Source: CAVTOA01 sp963736285 (lineage in GTDB: Bacteria > Actinomycetota > Actinomycetes > Mycobacteriales > QHCE01). Taken from it: 64,000 nt of DNA. Below are positions 60,466 through 64,000 of the stretch, piece after piece; positions within the stretch are counted from its first letter, which is position 1, and each line of letters opens with the position of its first letter. Position numbers and translations under genes: made by a program. The DNA lies in contig CAVTOA010000003.1 in the NCBI GenBank assembly GCA_963736285.1, forward strand, positions 682,001-746,000. The letters run 5' to 3'. The notes below the pieces were generated by a model. That model did no database searches and was not told the DNA's origin. It saw only the letters and a program-made list of their open reading frames with translations.

Positions 60466-60846
60466 GTGAGATTTCTAATTAAACTCATCGTGACCGCCAT
60501 CGCACTGTGGATCTCCACGGTGCTGCCTGGGATCAACCTGACAGGGGGTTCCACGCTAGAAAAAGTCTTGACCTTGCTCGTGGTAGCCCTCATATTCGGC
60601 ATCGTCAACGCTGTGCTGCGGCCTATTTCTATGCTGTTGGGGCTACCGATCATCATCCTTACGCTGGGCATATTCGCACTCGTCATTAATGCCCTTCTCT
60701 TCTGGTTTACCGGCTGGCTCAGCCACGCTTTGAACTTGCCATTCGAGGTGACCGGATTCTGGTCCGCATTCTTTGGCGCCATCATCGTGGGAGTTGTGAG
60801 CTGGGTGCTCAACCTTGCTCTGGCTAAAGAAGAGCAGCCCGCATAG
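60466..60846 (+). CDS. Phage-holin-4-like (PF04020-type) membrane protein
   Basis: A 126-residue protein with four hydrophobic helices: FLIKLIVTAIALWISTVLPGI, LTLLVVALIFGIVNAVLRPI, LPIIILTLGIFALVINALLF and FWSAFFGAIIVGVVSWVLNL. The GIVNAVLRP and NALLFWFTGW elements mark the widespread family annotated as phage holin 4_2/YvlD; a true holin role is unlikely in this chromosomal setting. GTG 60466 is the only start that preserves the family N-terminus; it has no strong ribosome-binding site. Confidence 0.85.
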   Translation: MRFLIKLIVTAIALWISTVLPGINLTGGSTLEKVLTLLVVALIFGIVNAVLRPISMLLGLPIIILTLGIFALVINALLFWFTGWLSHALNLPFEVTGFWSAFFGAIIVGVVSWVLNLALAKEEQPA

Positions 60847-61091
60847 CACCTCATTCGGAGCGGGTCCATTGGCCGCGTGAGTCGTAGAACGTAAGCGCAA
60901 CACAGCGCTTCTGCTACAGACCCACGCGGCTTGTGGCTTTCTGGGCGGCGCGTCACAACAGCGTGTTCGCTAGCGGTTCTTTAGCTTCTGCTCTTCGGGA
61001 TAACCACATCCGCAGTATTGTCACCGCTGAGCGACCTCATACACACATGATCGTCGCCTTGTGACCGAACAGAATTTGGGAGCCGTTGGGC
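60847..61091. other. Gap upstream of prpD with an inverted repeat
   Basis: No gene seen. GGCCGCGTG (60870-60878) can pair with CACGCGGC (60923-60930), enclosing a small AAGCGC/GCGCTT hairpin; this may terminate the upstream gene. The rest should hold the prpDBC promoter, but no clear -35/-10 pair or regulator site was found. Confidence 0.4.
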
Positions 61092-62591
61092 ATGATTAAT
61101 CACCGGGTTCGGGTGTATCGGAGTGAAGAACCGCTGGCCCGAGAGGACCAATTGGCGTGGAAGATCGCGGAAGTTGCGGCAGACCCGGCGCCCGTTGATG
61201 ACGACGTGACAGAAATGGTCATCAATCGCGTAATCGACAACGCGGGCGTGGCGGCGGCGTCGCTGCGCCGCCCTCCGGTGACCGCGGCTCGGGCCCAGGC
61301 GCGCCAGCACTCTGCCAATCCAGGCGCCACCATATTCGGACTGGGCGATGCGGCGCACTCATCACCCGAATGGGCTGCCTGGGCTAACGGCGTTGCGGTG
61401 CGCGAGTTGGACTTTCACGACACGTTCTTGGCGGCAGAATATTCACACCCGGGAGATAACATCCCTCCCATCACAGCGGTGACCCAGCATTGTCAACGCT
61501 CAGGGCTCGATCTCATTCGCGGCATCGCCGCAGGTTATGAAATTCAAGTCGGGCTTGCGAAAGGCATCTGCCTGCACGCCCACAAGATTGACCACATTGC
61601 CCACTTAGGACCATCAGCTGCCGCCGGCATTGGCGCGGCAATGGCGCTTCCCGCCGAGACCATTTATCAGGCAATTCAACAAGCACTACACACGACCACC
61701 ACCACTCGGCAGTCCCGTAAAGGCGAGATCTCTAGCTGGAAGGCCTACGCTCCAGCGTTTGCTGGAAAAATGGCGATAGAAGCCACGGACCGAGCTATGC
61801 GCGGCGAAACGTCTCCCTCGCCAATTTACGAAGGTGAAGATGGCGTCATCGCGTGGCTTCTTGACGGCCCATCCGCTGGCTATGTGGTGCCGCTGCCCGC
61901 CAAAGGCGAGACGAAACGCTCCATTTTGGAGACTTATACCAAAGAGCACTCCGCCGAGTACCAGAGCCAGGCGCTGATCGATCTGGCGCGCCATCTGGGG
62001 CCACGGATCGGAGACCTCAATCGCGTGCGGTCCATCACCATTCACACCAGCCACCACACGCACCACGTCATTGGTACGGGTGCGAATGATCCACAAAAGC
62101 TTGATCCCCTAGCAAGCAGAGAGACCCTTGACCACTCCATCATGTATATCTTCGCGGTGGCGCTGCAAGATGGCGGCTGGCATCACGAAGACTCCTACAC
62201 CCGGGAGCGCGCCACCCGTCCGGACACGATCAAGCTCTGGCACAAGGTCCGGACTGTCGAAGATTCGGAATGGACTCGCCGCTACCACACCAGCGACCTC
62301 AGTCAAAAGGCGTTTGGTGGCAGAGTGGTCGTCGAGCTAGAAGACGGATCCCCCATCGAAGACTCCATCGCGGTTGCAGACGCCCATCCCCTGGGCGCAC
62401 GGCCTTTTGGACGGGAGCAGTACGTTACTAAGTTCCGTCAGCTCGCAGAGGGTGTCGTCAGCAAAGTGGAACAAGAGCGGTTCCTCGCTGCGGCAGCCAG
62501 ACTTCCAGAACTCAAACCAGGCGAGCTGAGCGAATTGTCGTTCGCTGCGGAGAAGTCACTTGTCGACGATGCTCCCGGGGGGATCTTCTGA
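61092..62591 (+). CDS. prpD: 2-methylcitrate dehydratase
   Basis: A 499-residue MmgE/PrpD-family enzyme converting 2-methylcitrate to 2-methylaconitate (or, with isomer preference, towards methylisocitrate) in propionate catabolism. Family blocks: VINRVIDNAGVAAASL, NGVAVRELDFHDTFLAAEYSHPGDNI, KGICLHAHKIDHIAHLGPSAAAG and a C-terminal GGWHHEDSYTRERA. Full length. ATG 61092 is chosen over TTG 61086 because GGGAG lies nine bases upstream. Its TGA overlaps the prpB ATG. Confidence 0.94.
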   Translation: MINHRVRVYRSEEPLAREDQLAWKIAEVAADPAPVDDDVTEMVINRVIDNAGVAAASLRRPPVTAARAQARQHSANPGATIFGLGDAAHSSPEWAAWANGVAVRELDFHDTFLAAEYSHPGDNIPPITAVTQHCQRSGLDLIRGIAAGYEIQVGLAKGICLHAHKIDHIAHLGPSAAAGIGAAMALPAETIYQAIQQALHTTTTTRQSRKGEISSWKAYAPAFAGKMAIEATDRAMRGETSPSPIYEGEDGVIAWLLDGPSAGYVVPLPAKGETKRSILETYTKEHSAEYQSQALIDLARHLGPRIGDLNRVRSITIHTSHHTHHVIGTGANDPQKLDPLASRETLDHSIMYIFAVALQDGGWHHEDSYTRERATRPDTIKLWHKVRTVEDSEWTRRYHTSDLSQKAFGGRVVVELEDGSPIEDSIAVADAHPLGARPFGREQYVTKFRQLAEGVVSKVEQERFLAAAARLPELKPGELSELSFAAEKSLVDDAPGGIF

Positions 62592-63484
62592 TGCTGCACG
62601 CCGCTACCCCACCAGCAGCCAAGCGCGCGGGACTGCGTGAACAGCTCCGCTCCGGGCGCCTACTGCGTTTCCCCGGGGCGATTAATCCCCTCGCCGCGGT
62701 CATGATCGAGCAGCACGGCTTCGATGGCGTGTACATCTCCGGTGCGGTACTTTCGGCGGAGTTGGCGCTCCCCGATATTGGGCTCACCACGCTGACCGAG
62801 GTTGCCAGTCGCAGCCAGCAGATCGCCCGAGTCACCAACCTGCCGTCGATCGTCGACGCCGACACCGGCTTTGGCGAGCCCATGAATGTCGCTCGCACAG
62901 TGCAACTTCTCGAAGACCATGGGTTGGCTGGTTGTCATATCGAAGACCAAATCAATCCAAAACGCTGCGGCCATTTGGACGGCAAGACCATCGTGGAACG
63001 CCCGGAGATGCTGCGCCGACTCCGAGCCGCGGTGACCGCCCGGCAAGACGAGAATTTCGTCATCTGCGCGCGCACTGACGCCCGCACCATCGAAGGGCTC
63101 GACGGCGCCATTGATCGAGCAAAGTCCTATGTGGATTCTGGCGCGGATATGATCTTTCCGGAGGCTCTTGCTGACGAGCGAGAGTTTGAGCGGTTCCGGA
63201 ACGCCATCGACGTGCCGATCCTGGCCAATATGACAGAGTTCGGAAAAAGCAAGCTACTAAAAAGCTCCGTTTTGGAATCGCTCGGGATCAATATGGTCAT
63301 CTATCCGGTGACGTTGTTCCGGCTCGCCATGGGCGCAGTCGAAGACGGTCTACAGAGAATCGCTTCTGAAGGGTCGCAAGAAACGCTGCTCGACAGCATG
63401 CAGCATCGATCGCGCCTCTACGAGCTACTTGATTATGCGAGCTACAACACATTCGACACAGACGTCTTCAACTTTCGTCTCTAA
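62591..63484 (+). CDS. prpB: Methylisocitrate lyase
   Basis: A 297-residue isocitrate-lyase-superfamily enzyme splitting 2-methylisocitrate into pyruvate and succinate. FPGAINPLAAVMIEQHGFDGVYISG, DADTGFGEP (metal-binding Asp), EDQINPKRCGHLDGK with the catalytic Cys of KRCGH, and VIYPVTLFRLAM are typical PrpB. The ATG overlaps the prpD stop (TGATG), giving tight coupling. A small AACATTT/AAATGTT hairpin follows the stop (63483-63502). Confidence 0.95.
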   Translation: MLHAATPPAAKRAGLREQLRSGRLLRFPGAINPLAAVMIEQHGFDGVYISGAVLSAELALPDIGLTTLTEVASRSQQIARVTNLPSIVDADTGFGEPMNVARTVQLLEDHGLAGCHIEDQINPKRCGHLDGKTIVERPEMLRRLRAAVTARQDENFVICARTDARTIEGLDGAIDRAKSYVDSGADMIFPEALADEREFERFRNAIDVPILANMTEFGKSKLLKSSVLESLGINMVIYPVTLFRLAMGAVEDGLQRIASEGSQETLLDSMQHRSRLYELLDYASYNTFDTDVFNFRL

Positions 63485-63535
63485 CATTTTTTGTGAAATG
63501 TTTACGGACGCCACTTAATACTTCGGGAGAATGTC

Positions 63536-64000
63536 ATGCCTACTCAGGATTCATCTATCCACAAAGGACTCGCCGGAGTCATCGTGGATAACACCGAAGT
63601 CTCGATGGTCAATCCGGAGACCAACTCACTCACCTATCGCGGCTACCCCGTGCAACAGCTGGCCACGGAGTGCGGCTTCGAAGAAGTGGCGTATCTCATC
63701 TGGCACGGCGAGCTCCCCAGCTCGGAACAACTTCGCGCCTTCTGCGCAGGAACGTTCAGAACGGGCAATCAGTGACAACCTGCGCGGCACCCTTAACGCA
63801 CTGCCGGCAACCGGTCACCCGATGGATGTGCTGCGCACCGCCATCAGCTACCTGGGCGCGACAGATCCCCGAGAAGGCGATCCGTCCCCCAAGGCCAACC
63901 ACGCGAAATCGCTATCCATGATGGCCAAACTCCCGACGATTGTCGCTGGTGAACAGCGACGCCGGCGTGGCCAGGACGCCATCGCACCCGACGACACCCT
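63536..64000 (+). CDS. prpC: 2-methylcitrate/citrate synthase, partial and frameshifted
   Basis: Citrate-synthase-family N-terminus: SIHKGLAGVIVDNTEVSMVNPETNSLTYRGYPVQQLA, ECGFEEVAYLIWHGELP. The first frame ends at 63775 in an unrelated tail; the true continuation QERSERAISDNLRGTLNALP, HPMDVLRTAISYLG, MMAKLPTIVA and APDDT is one base out, so one extra base lies near 63744-63748. The gene then runs open to the right edge; the catalytic His/Asp part is outside the window. By position after prpD and prpB it should condense propionyl-CoA with oxaloacetate. Confidence 0.88.

Noticed and set aside
60466..60846. Holin-like gene as a sign of a prophage
   Set aside because: The family is mostly chromosomal and no other phage gene is nearby.

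Overview
The window reads as chromosome of a moderate-GC actinomycete. Three things point there: the fhaA-fhaB-pstP-rodA-pbpA-pknB block followed by a class E sortase, crgA, a rhomboid protease and a cyclophilin; LytR-CpsA-Psr (LCP) enzymes; and a DUF5753-type XRE regulator. Gene order resembles the oriC-proximal block of Streptomyces. The metallopeptidase/AIM24/pheA order recalls Micromonosporales or Glycomycetales, but that placement is a guess. No phage, plasmid or CRISPR array was seen. The one mobile element is an IS630-type sequence.

Layout. 0-3 kb: end of a GuaB1-like gene, a small zinc metallopeptidase, an AIM24 protein, then prephenate dehydratase and a PAS protein on the minus strand. 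3.3-9.1 kb: a minus-strand 16S-23S-5S rRNA operon with leader and promoter, divergent from arginine deiminase. 10.4-13.2 kb: a translationally linked rhodanese / glycerophosphodiesterase / histidine kinase set. 13.2-24 kb: a surface-glycopolymer locus with two LCP transferases, an initiating sugar-phosphate transferase, a TagA-like glycosyltransferase, a flippase, and pseudaminic-acid enzymes PseC, PseB and a PseG-PseH fusion. 24-31 kb: a PKD-domain membrane protein, an XRE regulator, argS, a small-molecule-kinase-like protein, ung, a membrane protein and tRNA-Leu(CAG). 31-45 kb: the cell-wall/division signalling block. 45-52.6 kb: a leucine/branched acyl-CoA degradation set (acyl-CoA dehydrogenase, carboxyltransferase, HMG-CoA lyase, biotin carboxylase) interrupted by dps, a decayed gene remnant and the IS. 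52.8-56 kb: a PfkB kinase and an HTTM/DCC group. 56-60.4 kb: TetR, a DHA2 exporter with Ig-like repeats, and a YceI protein carrying the same kind of domain. 61-64 kb: prpD-prpB-prpC of the 2-methylcitrate cycle, cut by the window edge.

A recurring oddity is single-base frameshifts in otherwise well-conserved genes (XRE regulator, fhaA, pstP twice, pbpA, HTTM gene, prpC), besides heavy decay with in-frame stops in the carboxyltransferase gene and the transposase. The isolated shifts in normally conserved genes could be sequencing or assembly errors. The decay around 46.5-49.6 kb looks genuine.

The most system-like content is the PseB/PseC/PseG-PseH surface-polymer locus and the TetR / Ig-repeat exporter / Ig-YceI trio.
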